Below, piece by piece: positions 51,634 to 60,418 of a stretch of 64,000 nucleotides of DNA. The notes beneath the pieces were generated by a model. It saw only the letters and a list, made by a program, of their open reading frames with translations. It did not search any database and was not told the DNA's origin. The number at the start of each line of letters is the position of its first letter. The first letter of the stretch is position 1. The stretch covers positions 124,001 to 188,000 of the forward strand of contig OY762707.1 in the NCBI GenBank assembly GCA_963666295.1, in the 5' to 3' direction. The translations under genes and the position numbers were made by a program. Origin of the DNA: QZKY01 sp963666295. Its GTDB lineage: Bacteria; Pseudomonadota; Gammaproteobacteria; Burkholderiales; Burkholderiaceae_D.

Positions 51634-52365
51634 TCACTCAACTCCGAGCCAGGATTTTTCTCTCAAGCTTGCACGCAAACGCGATACAGCCTGACTATGC
51701 AACTGGCTTACACGCGACTCTGAAACCCCCAGAATGGCGCCGATTTCCTTGAGATTCATGTCCTGCTCGTAATACAAGCCCATAAGCATTTTTTCCCGCT
51801 CAGGCAAGTTATCAATAGCACTTACAACAGCCTCTCGAAAACCGTAATCCATCAGGAATTTCAGAGGATCGTCAGCCTCCTCATCCTCATACCTCTCAAG
51901 GAAAGACTCACCGTCTTCGTTAGAGCGAAAATCTTCGTAGTAAATTAACTGGTGGCCGACTCCGCCGGAAAGCATGTCCTGATAAGATGCCAGAGAAAGA
52001 TTCAGCTGCGCGGCAACCTCACCTTCATTTGGCGCACGCCCGAGCCTTTGTTGCAATTGTTGAATGGCTGCTTCGATTTTGCGCATGTTTTGTCGCAAAC
52101 TGCGTGGCACCCAGTCACTGCTGCGCAATTCGTCAAGCATTGAACCACGAATGCGCTGCATGGCATACGTTTCAAATTGAGCGCCGTGCACTTCTTCGTA
52201 ACGCCCAATGGCATCCAGTAAGCCCATCATGCCGGCCTGAATCAGGTCATCGACCTCAATGCTCGGAGGTAATTTGGCTTTCATTAAGTGCGCCAGCTTT
52301 TTTACCATCGGCGCATGCCGGGTGATCAAATCGTCTGTGTTTGACTTACCCTGAATGTTATACAT
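51634..52365 (-). CDS. fliA: RNA polymerase sigma factor for flagellar genes (FliA, sigma-28)
   Basis: The 243-residue protein has sigma region 2 (LPPSIEVDDLIQAGMMGLLDAIGRYEEVHGAQFETYAMQRIRGSMLDELRSSDWVPRSLRQ), region 3 and region 4 (LPEREKMLMGLYYEQDMNLKEIGAILGVSESRVSQLHSQAVSRLR). It transcribes late flagellar and chemotaxis genes from TAAAGTTT-N11-GCCGATAA promoters, three of which are seen in this window. It is the last gene of the flhB-flhA-flhF-fleN-fliA operon, three bases after fleN. Confidence 0.96.
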   Translation of the reverse strand: MYNIQGKSNTDDLITRHAPMVKKLAHLMKAKLPPSIEVDDLIQAGMMGLLDAIGRYEEVHGAQFETYAMQRIRGSMLDELRSSDWVPRSLRQNMRKIEAAIQQLQQRLGRAPNEGEVAAQLNLSLASYQDMLSGGVGHQLIYYEDFRSNEDGESFLERYEDEEADDPLKFLMDYGFREAVVSAIDNLPEREKMLMGLYYEQDMNLKEIGAILGVSESRVSQLHSQAVSRLRASLREKSWLGVE

Positions 52366-52368
52366 GTA

Positions 52369-53220
52369 TTAGACCATGAAGCTGTGGGTTCCCGTTGCCA
52401 TTGCCAGGCTGCCTGATGTGGCAGCAACCTTGCCTATAAAACTGTCGGCGATCCGGCGAAACGCTAATGATGCACCGGCATGTGGGAAGGCGTCAATCAC
52501 TGGGCGCCCTAATCTTGTTGCTCGAGCAACATGATCATCATCTGGAATGCAACCGATTGACGTTAGCGGAACAGCCAGATAACGGCTAGCCGCCTTTTCC
52601 ATATTCTCGAAAACCACCTTTGCGCGCGCCTCAGTCGATCCTGTAACCAATACGCTACATGGTCTGCGGCCAAGCGCAGAATTGAGCCTTTTAATCATGG
52701 TATAAGCAGATTTGATTGATTCTGCCGTATCAGACACCTGAACAATCACCGCGCCATCGGACAGAACAGGCAGCGGCAAGAAGTCATTCTTGTCGAGCAT
52801 GGCGCCCACGATGAGGGCATCATACTTTCTGGCCAACATGTCAACCGTGGCATCAATACGTTGCGTAACTCTGGGATGACGTACAACAGGTTGTCGCGAG
52901 TTCGTCGTTGCCAATACAGAAAAGGCAAACCCTTGTGGAACTTGGGTTACCGCACTCTGCAACGCACTTCCGCCCCTGGCAACTTGCTCGAGAGTCGTAT
53001 CGGGCATCACGCCAAGATAGTCAGCGACCCCCCCTGAACCCATGCCAGCATCCAGCAACATCACCGATTTACCTGATCGCGACAAGCTTGCTCCCAGGTT
53101 CACCAGCATAGTATTTTTTTCCTGTTCGGAAGTGGCTGACAAAAAAGTAAAAATACGTGGCTGAACTCCTGCAAGCATGCGCCGCAGCCCTTCTGCCTGA
53201 TCAAGAAGCACCTTATCCAA
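52369..53220 (-). CDS. fleN: FlhG/FleN-like flagellar number regulator with degenerate P-loop
   Basis: The 283-residue MinD/ParA-like protein sits between flhF and fliA as FlhG/FleN does. The middle fits (MLLDAGMGSGGVADYLG, AVIVQVSDTAESIKSAYTMIKRLNS). But where the deviant Walker A KGGxGK(T/S) should stand, the text is SATSEQEKNTMLVNL: the Lys is kept and the glycines are lost. The second acid in LLDAD is Gly. So ATP binding or hydrolysis may be weak or absent. In other bacteria FlhG counteracts FlhF and sets flagellar number. It overlaps flhF by eight bases. Confidence 0.82.
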   Translation of the reverse strand: MDKVLLDQAEGLRRMLAGVQPRIFTFLSATSEQEKNTMLVNLGASLSRSGKSVMLLDAGMGSGGVADYLGVMPDTTLEQVARGGSALQSAVTQVPQGFAFSVLATTNSRQPVVRHPRVTQRIDATVDMLARKYDALIVGAMLDKNDFLPLPVLSDGAVIVQVSDTAESIKSAYTMIKRLNSALGRRPCSVLVTGSTEARAKVVFENMEKAASRYLAVPLTSIGCIPDDDHVARATRLGRPVIDAFPHAGASLAFRRIADSFIGKVAATSGSLAMATGTHSFMV

Positions 53221-54493
53221 GGATCACCTCGCGCAAATCTTGTTCGTTCATTGCACTGACGGCATTGGCCATAAGCAGCGGAAGCTCCTCGTCCTGGTAG
53301 CGATACGGTGCCGTTTCACGCTTGAGCTTGAAAGCACGATCAATCAGATAGTGCCTGTTGGCTAAATGTAAATCTTCAGGAACACGTTGACCATTTGCCA
53401 CGTAATGCAGTGTCATCTTCTGCCGGATAATCACATCCAGCACACTGCCGATTGTCGCGGCCTCATCCAGTTTCGTCATGATGCATCCGGCCAGATCATC
53501 GCCCTTATAGGCGCGCACTACCTCGTTCAATGTTTCACCCGTTGACGTGGCTGACAGACAAAGCAAACGTTTGACTGGCACACCCGCACCAGACAGCATC
53601 GCAATCTGTTCCTCAACCATTCGATCACGCTGACTGACACCAACCGTGTCAATCAGAACCATATGCTTGCCTTTCAGTTCCTCCAGTGCAAGCCTAAGAT
53701 CCGCCTCGTCCTTGACAGAGTGCACCATTACACCCAGAATTTTTCCGTATATGCGAAGTTGCTCATACCCTCCGATACGGTAACCATCCGTTGTAATTAA
53801 CGCCAATTTACTGGGACCATGCTGCATCACGCAGCGTGCTGCCAACTTTGCCGTGGTTGTCGTCTTGCCCACCCCGGTTGGGCCAACTAAGGCAAACACT
53901 CCGCCTTTTTCAAGCATTTCTTTTTCATCCTGAATCACGGGCAAGTTGCGCGCAAGGATGGATTTTATCCAGCTCACCCCATTTCCTGCCGTTTCGCCTG
54001 CAGGCAATTTTTCAGTCAAATAACGCGTCAGACTGGCACTGAATCCAGCAGCCAGCGTTTCTCGCATGATTTCCGCTTTTACAGGCTCACGCTGTTGCTG
54101 AGCACCCCATGAAATTTCAGCCAGTTGCGACTCCAGCATGCTTCTCATCGCACGAATTTCAGACATAACATCCCGAATTTCCCGATCGGCGCGCTCTCTT
54201 GCTTCAAGCATGCTTTGTTCTATGGCTATTTGAGAATCTGCCCTGTTCATGAATGGCATGCCCTCATCCTGCGCACGACCACCCGCAACGCCAGTGTTAT
54301 CAGCGCTCTGTCTGTTATGGCAATCAATCAGCGGCTCCGTCATCATCAGCATGTCTTCATCTGCCATAGCCATGATTTCCACCATGCCATCAACAGACCG
54401 GTTTGAAAGTATGATGGCATCATCGCCTAATGCTTCACGAACTTTACGCAGTGCGTCGCGAGAAGTTTTGGCTGAGAATCGTTTTATGTTCAT
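53213..54493 (-). CDS. flhF: Flagellar biosynthesis SRP-type GTPase (FlhF)
   Basis: The 426-residue protein has a basic N-terminal region, a linker, and an SRP-type NG domain. G1 is ALVGPTGVGKTTTTAKLAA, G2 ITTDGYRIGGYEQL, G3 IDTVGVSQRD and G4 MTKLDEAATIG. FlhF places the flagellum at the cell pole in polar-flagellated bacteria and recruits early parts. It overlaps flhA by four bases (ATGA). Confidence 0.95.
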   Translation of the reverse strand: MNIKRFSAKTSRDALRKVREALGDDAIILSNRSVDGMVEIMAMADEDMLMMTEPLIDCHNRQSADNTGVAGGRAQDEGMPFMNRADSQIAIEQSMLEARERADREIRDVMSEIRAMRSMLESQLAEISWGAQQQREPVKAEIMRETLAAGFSASLTRYLTEKLPAGETAGNGVSWIKSILARNLPVIQDEKEMLEKGGVFALVGPTGVGKTTTTAKLAARCVMQHGPSKLALITTDGYRIGGYEQLRIYGKILGVMVHSVKDEADLRLALEELKGKHMVLIDTVGVSQRDRMVEEQIAMLSGAGVPVKRLLCLSATSTGETLNEVVRAYKGDDLAGCIMTKLDEAATIGSVLDVIIRQKMTLHYVANGQRVPEDLHLANRHYLIDRAFKLKRETAPYRYQDEELPLLMANAVSAMNEQDLREVILG

Positions 54494-56577
54494 GCTTGGC
54501 CTCCAACCAGATTGGTGACTTTAATTGTTTTGGAATCGGGTAATTCTTCGTGTGCGAGCACTTTCAGCTGTGGAATCACACGCCGCAAGAAACGTGACAA
54601 CATCGGGCGCAACTGACCTGGCACAACAAGCACCGGCGTAAGTCCCATGCGTTCCTGCGCCTGCGTTGCCTCTTGTGTTTGCAAAACCAACGTATCGGCG
54701 AGCCCTGGCTCTATGCCAGCCCCCTCTGCGCCGGTAGTCTGCAAGGCCTGGAGGAATATACGCTCTAACTGGTTGTTGAGCGTTATGACGGAAAGCTCTT
54801 CAGTGCCTGGGAAAATCTGCTGCACGATAGCGCGACCGAGAGCAACGCGTACCTGTGCTGTCAACTCGCTGGCGTCTTGTGTGTGCGTCGCCATTTCTGC
54901 AATAGTTTCAATGATGGTACGCATGTCACGAATATGGACCCCTTCTGCCAGCAGGTTTTGCAGTACTTTTTGCATGGTCGCCAGGGGGATCAACTTCGGC
55001 ACTAAATCCTCAACCAGCCTGGGGGTCTCCTGCCCCAGATGATCCAGCAATTGCTGCACTTCCTGACGGCCGAGCAACTCGGCGGCATAAGTCGTAATCA
55101 GATGATTCAGATGTGTTGCCACCACAGTGCTGGCATCAACGACGGTGTAGCCCAGCGATTGCGCATGATCACGCAGTTCTGCCCCAATCCAGATCGCTGG
55201 CAAACCAAAGGCCGGATCGGTCGTTTCCGTACCGGGTAGCTTTCCCGTTACCATGCCGGGGTTAATCGCGAGGAACTGTCCGTTAATAGCTTCACCACGA
55301 CCAATCTCAACGCCTTTGAGCAAAATGCGATATCCAGATGGCCTTAATTCAAGGTTGTCACGAATATGTACAGGAGGCACGAGGAAGCCGATGTCCTGTG
55401 CAAATTTTTTCCGAATTCCCCTGATGCGTCTGAGCAATTCACCATTTTGCGCCTGATCGACAAGCGGGATCAGGCGATACCCCACTTCCAACCCCAGCGC
55501 ATCAATCGGCATGATGTCTTTCCAGGTTGCCTCCTCCATTTCTGGCGAAGCCGTGGCAGCTGCGGGCGCCTTTGGGACCTCAACTGGTGCAACATCCTTG
55601 CTGCGAGACATCGCATAGGCAGCAGCAGCAAAAATGGCTGCCAGAAAGATGAAAGCAACGTGCGGCATGCCTGGAATCAATCCCATGCTGCCAATGATGG
55701 CTGCCGTAATGTAGAGCACTTGCGGCTTTTTAAACAATTGGTCAATCAATTGCCCGCCGATATCCTGATCGCTAGCCACACGCGACACGACAACACCTGC
55801 GGCGACCGAGATAACCAGCGCAGGAATCTGCGCAACAAGACCATCACCAATTGCCAGCAAAGTGTAGTTTTTGGCGGCATCCGCAAAGTTCAGGTTATGT
55901 TGCGCCACACCCACAATCAAGCCGCCAACAATATTGACCAGCGTCACGATAATGCCAGCAATGGCATCGCCTCGAACATATTTGCTGGCACCATCCATCG
56001 AACCGTAGAATTCAGCCTCTTGCGCGACCGTCGTACGGCGCTCACGCGCCTCCTGCTCACCAATCAGGCCTGCGTTCAAATCAGCGTCAATCGCCATCTG
56101 CTTGCCCGGCATGGCATCCAGTGCGAATCGTGCACCAACTTCTGCAATCCGCCCTGCACCTTTGGTAACTACCACAAAATTGATGATGGTCAGGATCACG
56201 AACACAACGATACCAACCGTATAGTTACCTCCGATCAAGAAGTGACCGAAGGCCTCAATCACCTTTCCGGCTGCATCAGGCCCTGTGTGCCCCTCAGTCA
56301 AAACGATTCTGGTTGATGCCACATTCAAGGACAAACGCAACATGGTGCTAACCAGCAGCACGGTCGGAAACACCATGAAGTCAAGCGGCTTGATGGTGTA
56401 CAAGCTCGTCAGAAGAACGACAATCGAGAGTGCGATATTGAAGCTGAAAAGAACATCAAGCACAAAGGATGGCAGCGGCAACACCATCATTGCCAACATC
56501 ATGATGATCAGAACCGGCGCGGCAATTGCCGTTAAGCTTCCAGATAAGAACAAGGAACGTATTCTTAATGCATTCAT
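54490..56577 (-). CDS. flhA: Flagellar export gate protein (FlhA)
   Basis: The 695-residue protein has eight N-terminal membrane helices with the FHIPEP-family signature (LNVASTRIVLTEGHTGPDAAGKVIEAFGHFLIGGNYTVGIVVFVILTIINFVVVTKGAGRIAEVGARFALDAMPGKQMAIDADLNAGLI). A large cytoplasmic domain follows. It forms the export ring with FlhB at the core. It is coupled to flhB upstream and flhF downstream by ATGA overlaps. Confidence 0.97.
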   Translation of the reverse strand: MNALRIRSLFLSGSLTAIAAPVLIIMMLAMMVLPLPSFVLDVLFSFNIALSIVVLLTSLYTIKPLDFMVFPTVLLVSTMLRLSLNVASTRIVLTEGHTGPDAAGKVIEAFGHFLIGGNYTVGIVVFVILTIINFVVVTKGAGRIAEVGARFALDAMPGKQMAIDADLNAGLIGEQEARERRTTVAQEAEFYGSMDGASKYVRGDAIAGIIVTLVNIVGGLIVGVAQHNLNFADAAKNYTLLAIGDGLVAQIPALVISVAAGVVVSRVASDQDIGGQLIDQLFKKPQVLYITAAIIGSMGLIPGMPHVAFIFLAAIFAAAAYAMSRSKDVAPVEVPKAPAAATASPEMEEATWKDIMPIDALGLEVGYRLIPLVDQAQNGELLRRIRGIRKKFAQDIGFLVPPVHIRDNLELRPSGYRILLKGVEIGRGEAINGQFLAINPGMVTGKLPGTETTDPAFGLPAIWIGAELRDHAQSLGYTVVDASTVVATHLNHLITTYAAELLGRQEVQQLLDHLGQETPRLVEDLVPKLIPLATMQKVLQNLLAEGVHIRDMRTIIETIAEMATHTQDASELTAQVRVALGRAIVQQIFPGTEELSVITLNNQLERIFLQALQTTGAEGAGIEPGLADTLVLQTQEATQAQERMGLTPVLVVPGQLRPMLSRFLRRVIPQLKVLAHEELPDSKTIKVTNLVGGQA

Positions 56578-57749
56578 GTCAGCATCCCGCTATCAGCTTG
56601 AGTTTTGCTCGTCGTCGTATTCTGTGGATCGAGATGCGGCGGAACATAAATTTCCCCAGGCGCATCTGGTGCCATGCCGCCTTGCTTGCGATAAGTACGG
56701 AGTTGAAAGACGTAAGCCAGCACTTCAGCAACGGCAACATAAAGCATTTCCGGAATTTCCTCGTCAAGTTCCGCATGACGATAAAGCACACGCGCCAACG
56801 CAGGCGCTTCCAGCAATGGCACGTCATTTTCCGTTGCCACCTCCCGAATCTTTGCGGCCAGTACATCAACCCCTTTGGCGACCACTTTCGGCGCACGCAT
56901 CTTGCCATCTTCATATTTGAGCGCAACCGCATAGTGAGTCGGGTTGGTTACCACCACATCAGCAGTTGGCACCTCGGCCATCATGCGGCGGCGTGCCATT
57001 TCGCGTTGCTGCGCACGAATCTTGGCCTTTACTTCAGGGTTACCCTCAGATTCCTTGTGTTCGTCACGAATTTCCTGGCGCGTCATTTTGAGTTTGCTGG
57101 CGTGCTGCCACATCTGGTATGGCGCATCAATACCGGCAATCAATACCAAGGCACCAACCAACGTCATGAAAGTCACCAGCATGGTATCTGCCATGTGAGA
57201 AGTGCTAACACTCAGCGGCTCCATACTGAGCATCAGCATGCCGGACAACTTGCTGGAAACAACCAGCCAAGCCACTACCCCGATCAATGTTGCCTTTCCA
57301 ATTGCCTTGAACAATTCAACCAGCGAACGTGTAGAAAAAAGGTTAGAAATCCCTTTGAGTGGATTTAGTTTTCCAAAGTTTGGGGTCAGAGACTTGGTGC
57401 TGAACAACCAACCCCCAATAAGCAGTGGCGAAGCAAGTGCAACGATAATGAGCAATATGGCCATTGGAATAAACGCAATCGCCAAATCTTCAATGTTGCT
57501 GGAAATCCGAGAAAGGAGTAACTGCATATCAAACGCCCTGGCACGTTCGAATGCAAAGCAATCGGAAATTACACTTGCGATGCTACTCATCAAGCCACCA
57601 CCCAGCACCCACATGCCCAAGCCAGCCGCCAACAGAATCGTGCAAGTACCCAACTCCTTCGATCGAGGAACATTGCCTTCTTCACGTGCTTTCTCAAGCC
57701 GTCTGGGCGTAGCGGATTCAGTTTTTTCGAGGTCGCTTTCTTCGGCCAT
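56574..57749 (-). CDS. flhB: Flagellar export switch protein (FlhB)
   Basis: The 391-residue protein has four membrane helices and a cytoplasmic domain with the autocleavage site NPTH (VVVTNPTHYAVALKY near residues 267-281). Cleavage there switches export from hook to filament substrates. It heads the flhB-flhA-flhF-fleN-fliA operon. The leader at 57750-57840 shows an AT-rich stretch with GCCGATTGATAA on the minus strand, but no matching -35, so no sigma-28 promoter is called. Confidence 0.96.
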   Translation of the reverse strand: MAEESDLEKTESATPRRLEKAREEGNVPRSKELGTCTILLAAGLGMWVLGGGLMSSIASVISDCFAFERARAFDMQLLLSRISSNIEDLAIAFIPMAILLIIVALASPLLIGGWLFSTKSLTPNFGKLNPLKGISNLFSTRSLVELFKAIGKATLIGVVAWLVVSSKLSGMLMLSMEPLSVSTSHMADTMLVTFMTLVGALVLIAGIDAPYQMWQHASKLKMTRQEIRDEHKESEGNPEVKAKIRAQQREMARRRMMAEVPTADVVVTNPTHYAVALKYEDGKMRAPKVVAKGVDVLAAKIREVATENDVPLLEAPALARVLYRHAELDEEIPEMLYVAVAEVLAYVFQLRTYRKQGGMAPDAPGEIYVPPHLDPQNTTTSKTQADSGMLT

Positions 57750-57924
57750 GGCCGACTCCTGTCATGACGTGATTGTGCGCACAGACGCAACAATCTGGCT
57801 TGATAAGATTATCAATCGGCGTAAGTGAAAGGAATCAATGGAATAGCGAGAGAAACCTGCCGCTATTTAAGTTTTATGCAGCAGGAAACAGTCGCTATTT
57901 AAACAAAGTAAAAGGAGAGAAATT

Positions 57925-57949
57925 GAAAAACCGCTTTTCCAGCGGTTTT
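57925..57949. terminator. Bidirectional Rho-independent terminator
   Basis: AAAAACCGCT at 57925-57934 and AGCGGTTTTT at 57940-57949 form a perfect 10-base stem with a five-base loop. It ends the leftward cheY-cheZ-HDOD unit and insulates the flhB operon that starts 175 bases further on. Confidence 0.9.
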
Positions 57950-57978
57950 TACATGGTGAAAATTGGGCAAGTTATCTT

Positions 57979-59199
57979 TTATGCGGTGAAGTTCTGCGCC
58001 CAGGCAAGCGCTTCCATGTGCGCCTTATTTACAACGGCAGGCTCGATGGAAAGTGACTCCGCTATAGTGCCAGCCATACCGTTTCTCAGTTCACAAGCTT
58101 CAGCCAGTGCAAGCAGAGACCCCAACATCCCCTTGCGTGATGTCAGCGCTTGCATGGCTGCTTCTGGCAAAGGAATGTGCCTCAATGCCTCTTCCATAGG
58201 CACACCAAGCAACCTGTCCAGCAATGAGAACATGCCCATAACAAACATATTTTGCTGTTCATTCTTGGAAAAGCTGTCCTCCCCCAACAACTCAACGAAG
58301 CGCCCGCGAATAATAGCCGTCTGCATCAGAATGGCAGCGCTTTCATCCGTAGATGATGTTGCCAGCATCAGGGACAACCAGCGATAAAGGGGCGTATATC
58401 CAACCAGTGTGACGGCGTGACGTAAGGACTGAACCTCAGACCGCATTCCAAAGCCGGCTGAATTGATATATCGAAGCAATTTGTATGAAATGGCGGCATC
58501 TTTTTTCAGCAAATTTTCCAGGTCATTGATTTCTGCATTTTTGCGGAGTTGATCCAGAAGTTGCAAAATCAAGGCTTGCGATGGATTAACGCCTTTGGGA
58601 CGGTACCCTTCACGTGGTGTCAGGTGCAATTTTCCGGCAAAAGCATTTAGCCCCAAGGTGGCACACATGTCATATTCTCGCCAATTGTCCGCTTGGCTTG
58701 CAACCATTTGCGTTGCAGAAGAAATCTGTTTCAGCGCACCAAAAATTTTTGCGAGTTCTGGCACCTCAAAATTTCCAATATCAACTTCCAAATGGGTAAT
58801 AAAGGGTAACCACTCTTTGCTTAAAGTACGAACGTTGGCCTGACGCAATAAAATACCAAACCCGCGTGCTCGGACTGTTTTAAGTGTCTCAGCAAAGGAA
58901 ACTTCGTCAAACCTGCCTACATTGAAAATCAAAACGGTCTTTTCTGGAGGTAGTTGCTGTAAGGCAGCACTGTTAAGCAAAGCCGGGGATACTTCTAAAA
59001 ACAACAGCACATTGCCCATCAGCCAGCCAGACTCGTCATCATTTAAATGCACCGCAACACAAGTTAACAATTCAATTAGCTTCTCGTTGCTCGAAATCTG
59101 ATTATGTCTGCCCGTGTGCTGCCAGAACAGCTCATAACCGACCACCTGCTGCTTGGCATCAACAAGTGGCTCTCGCACGATAAAGTTATTTGCAGACAT
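57979..59199 (-). CDS. EAL-like/HDOD signalling protein (YuxH family)
   Basis: The 406-residue protein has an N-terminal degenerate EAL-type domain (about 5-190) in which the EAL motif reads ELFWQHTG, so no phosphodiesterase activity is expected. A C-terminal HDOD domain (about 200-395) follows, with LENLLKKDAAISYKLLRYINSAGFGMRSEVQSLRHAVTLVG. This EAL-HDOD pair is the YuxH/CdgJ type, known to affect motility in some species. It follows cheZ by 54 bases and shares the terminator, so it probably belongs to the cheY-cheZ unit. Confidence 0.88.
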   Translation of the reverse strand: MSANNFIVREPLVDAKQQVVGYELFWQHTGRHNQISSNEKLIELLTCVAVHLNDDESGWLMGNVLLFLEVSPALLNSAALQQLPPEKTVLIFNVGRFDEVSFAETLKTVRARGFGILLRQANVRTLSKEWLPFITHLEVDIGNFEVPELAKIFGALKQISSATQMVASQADNWREYDMCATLGLNAFAGKLHLTPREGYRPKGVNPSQALILQLLDQLRKNAEINDLENLLKKDAAISYKLLRYINSAGFGMRSEVQSLRHAVTLVGYTPLYRWLSLMLATSSTDESAAILMQTAIIRGRFVELLGEDSFSKNEQQNMFVMGMFSLLDRLLGVPMEEALRHIPLPEAAMQALTSRKGMLGSLLALAEACELRNGMAGTIAESLSIEPAVVNKAHMEALAWAQNFTA

Positions 59200-59253
59200 A
59201 TGATGAATGTATATTTTTTTATGATTTTTATTGCAAACCCAAAGCGTTCAATA

Positions 59254-59922
59254 CTAAAAACCCAAGCTATCAAGCAAGTCGTCAACCTGGCTTTGATCTG
59301 AAACCACATCTGGCGATGCATTGGGGTTGATTTGCGGACCGTTTAATAAACCTGCCCCTGTATCACGCTTCATTTCTTGCGGCGCATAATCCAGAAGCAG
59401 TTGAACGAGCTGGCTCTCCACATTGTGTGCCAGCTCTGTAATTTTCTTTATCACTTGCCCAGTCAAATCCTGGAAATCCTGCGCCATCATAATTTCAAGA
59501 AGGAGCTGTTTTGTTTCATTTGCCGCAGCGCCCGCATCTTCCAGTTGGGTCACCGTTCGCCTTGCCAGAGATTGGTAAACAGCCTCTGAAAAGGTTTCCC
59601 CCATCACTTTTTCCCAATCTTTTGTCAGCTTGCTTGCCGTTTCTTCGATCCTGTCTTGAAGTGGGGTGGCGTCATCCGTTGCATTCAGGACACGCTGCGC
59701 TGCCTGTTCCGACATTTGGGCCACATAATTAAGACGATCCCTGACATTAGGGATCTCATGCGCCGTCTTCTGTATCAATTTGTCCAGCCCTAATCCACGC
59801 AAGCTTTCATGCAAAGTGCGTGTAAGTTGGCCTACCCTCTGCAGCACCTCATGATGCTGACAGGCCACTTCAACAACCTCTTTGGGTAGCGAAGCGGGCA
59901 GCTCGATATCATGTTTTTCCAT
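59254..59922 (-). CDS. cheZ: Chemotaxis phosphatase (CheZ)
   Basis: The 222-residue helical protein removes phosphate from CheY-P. The active segment ETKQLLLEIMMAQDFQDLTGQVIKKI carries the catalytic Gln in MAQDFQDLTG, and the C-terminal SQVDDLLDSLGF is the CheY-binding peptide. It lies nine bases after cheY. Confidence 0.95.
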   Translation of the reverse strand: MEKHDIELPASLPKEVVEVACQHHEVLQRVGQLTRTLHESLRGLGLDKLIQKTAHEIPNVRDRLNYVAQMSEQAAQRVLNATDDATPLQDRIEETASKLTKDWEKVMGETFSEAVYQSLARRTVTQLEDAGAAANETKQLLLEIMMAQDFQDLTGQVIKKITELAHNVESQLVQLLLDYAPQEMKRDTGAGLLNGPQINPNASPDVVSDQSQVDDLLDSLGF

Positions 59923-59931
59923 ATTACGCCC

Positions 59932-60321
59932 CTACTTCGCCATCTTTTCAAAAACCTTGGACAGTTTTTCGTCAAGCGTTGCAGCTGTAAAAGGCTTGAC
60001 GACATAACCACTTGCACCCGCCTGCGCTGCTGCAATGATATTTTCCTTCTTGGCTTCTGCCGTCACCATTAAAACCGGCAGATGTGAAAGAGTATTACTG
60101 GCACGAATTTGCTTGAGCAACTCAAGCCCATCCATATTGGGCATATTCCAGTCCGAGACAACAAAATCATATTTTTCGCTGTTCAATTTGGATAATGCCA
60201 TCATGCCATCTTCGGCTTCGTCAACATTAGAGTAGCCAAGCTCTTTCAAGAGATTCCTGACAATGCGCCGCATCGTCGAAAAATCATCAACTACAAGAAA
60301 TTTCATATTTGGATCTGCCAT
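59932..60321 (-). CDS. cheY: Chemotaxis response regulator (CheY)
   Basis: The 129-residue receiver domain keeps all active residues at E. coli numbers: Asp12, Asp13, Asp57, Thr87 and Lys109. Phospho-CheY binds the flagellar switch and reverses rotation. A sigma-28 promoter lies 35 bases upstream. It starts the cheY-cheZ-HDOD unit. Confidence 0.97.
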   Translation of the reverse strand: MADPNMKFLVVDDFSTMRRIVRNLLKELGYSNVDEAEDGMMALSKLNSEKYDFVVSDWNMPNMDGLELLKQIRASNTLSHLPVLMVTAEAKKENIIAAAQAGASGYVVKPFTAATLDEKLSKVFEKMAK

Positions 60322-60355
60322 TAATCACTCCAGAACTATTCTTTTAACTCGAACT

Positions 60356-60382
60356 ATATCGGCATTTTTGATTAAAACTTAA
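60356..60382 (-). promoter_or_regulatory. FliA (sigma-28) promoter of cheY
   Basis: On the minus strand TTAAGTTT (60382-60375), 11 bases, GCCGATAT (60363-60356). The spacing is exact with two mismatches to TAAAGTTT-N11-GCCGATAA. It lies between cheB and cheY and makes cheY-cheZ a late FliA-dependent unit. Confidence 0.8.
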
Positions 60383-60418
60383 ATTAGCGCGACATCTGTT
60401 AATACTGGTCAAACATGA

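Noticed and set aside
57750..57840. Sigma-28 promoter before flhB (GCCGATTGATAA)
   Set aside because: The -10-like motif has an insertion and there is no TAAAG-type element 11 bases upstream.
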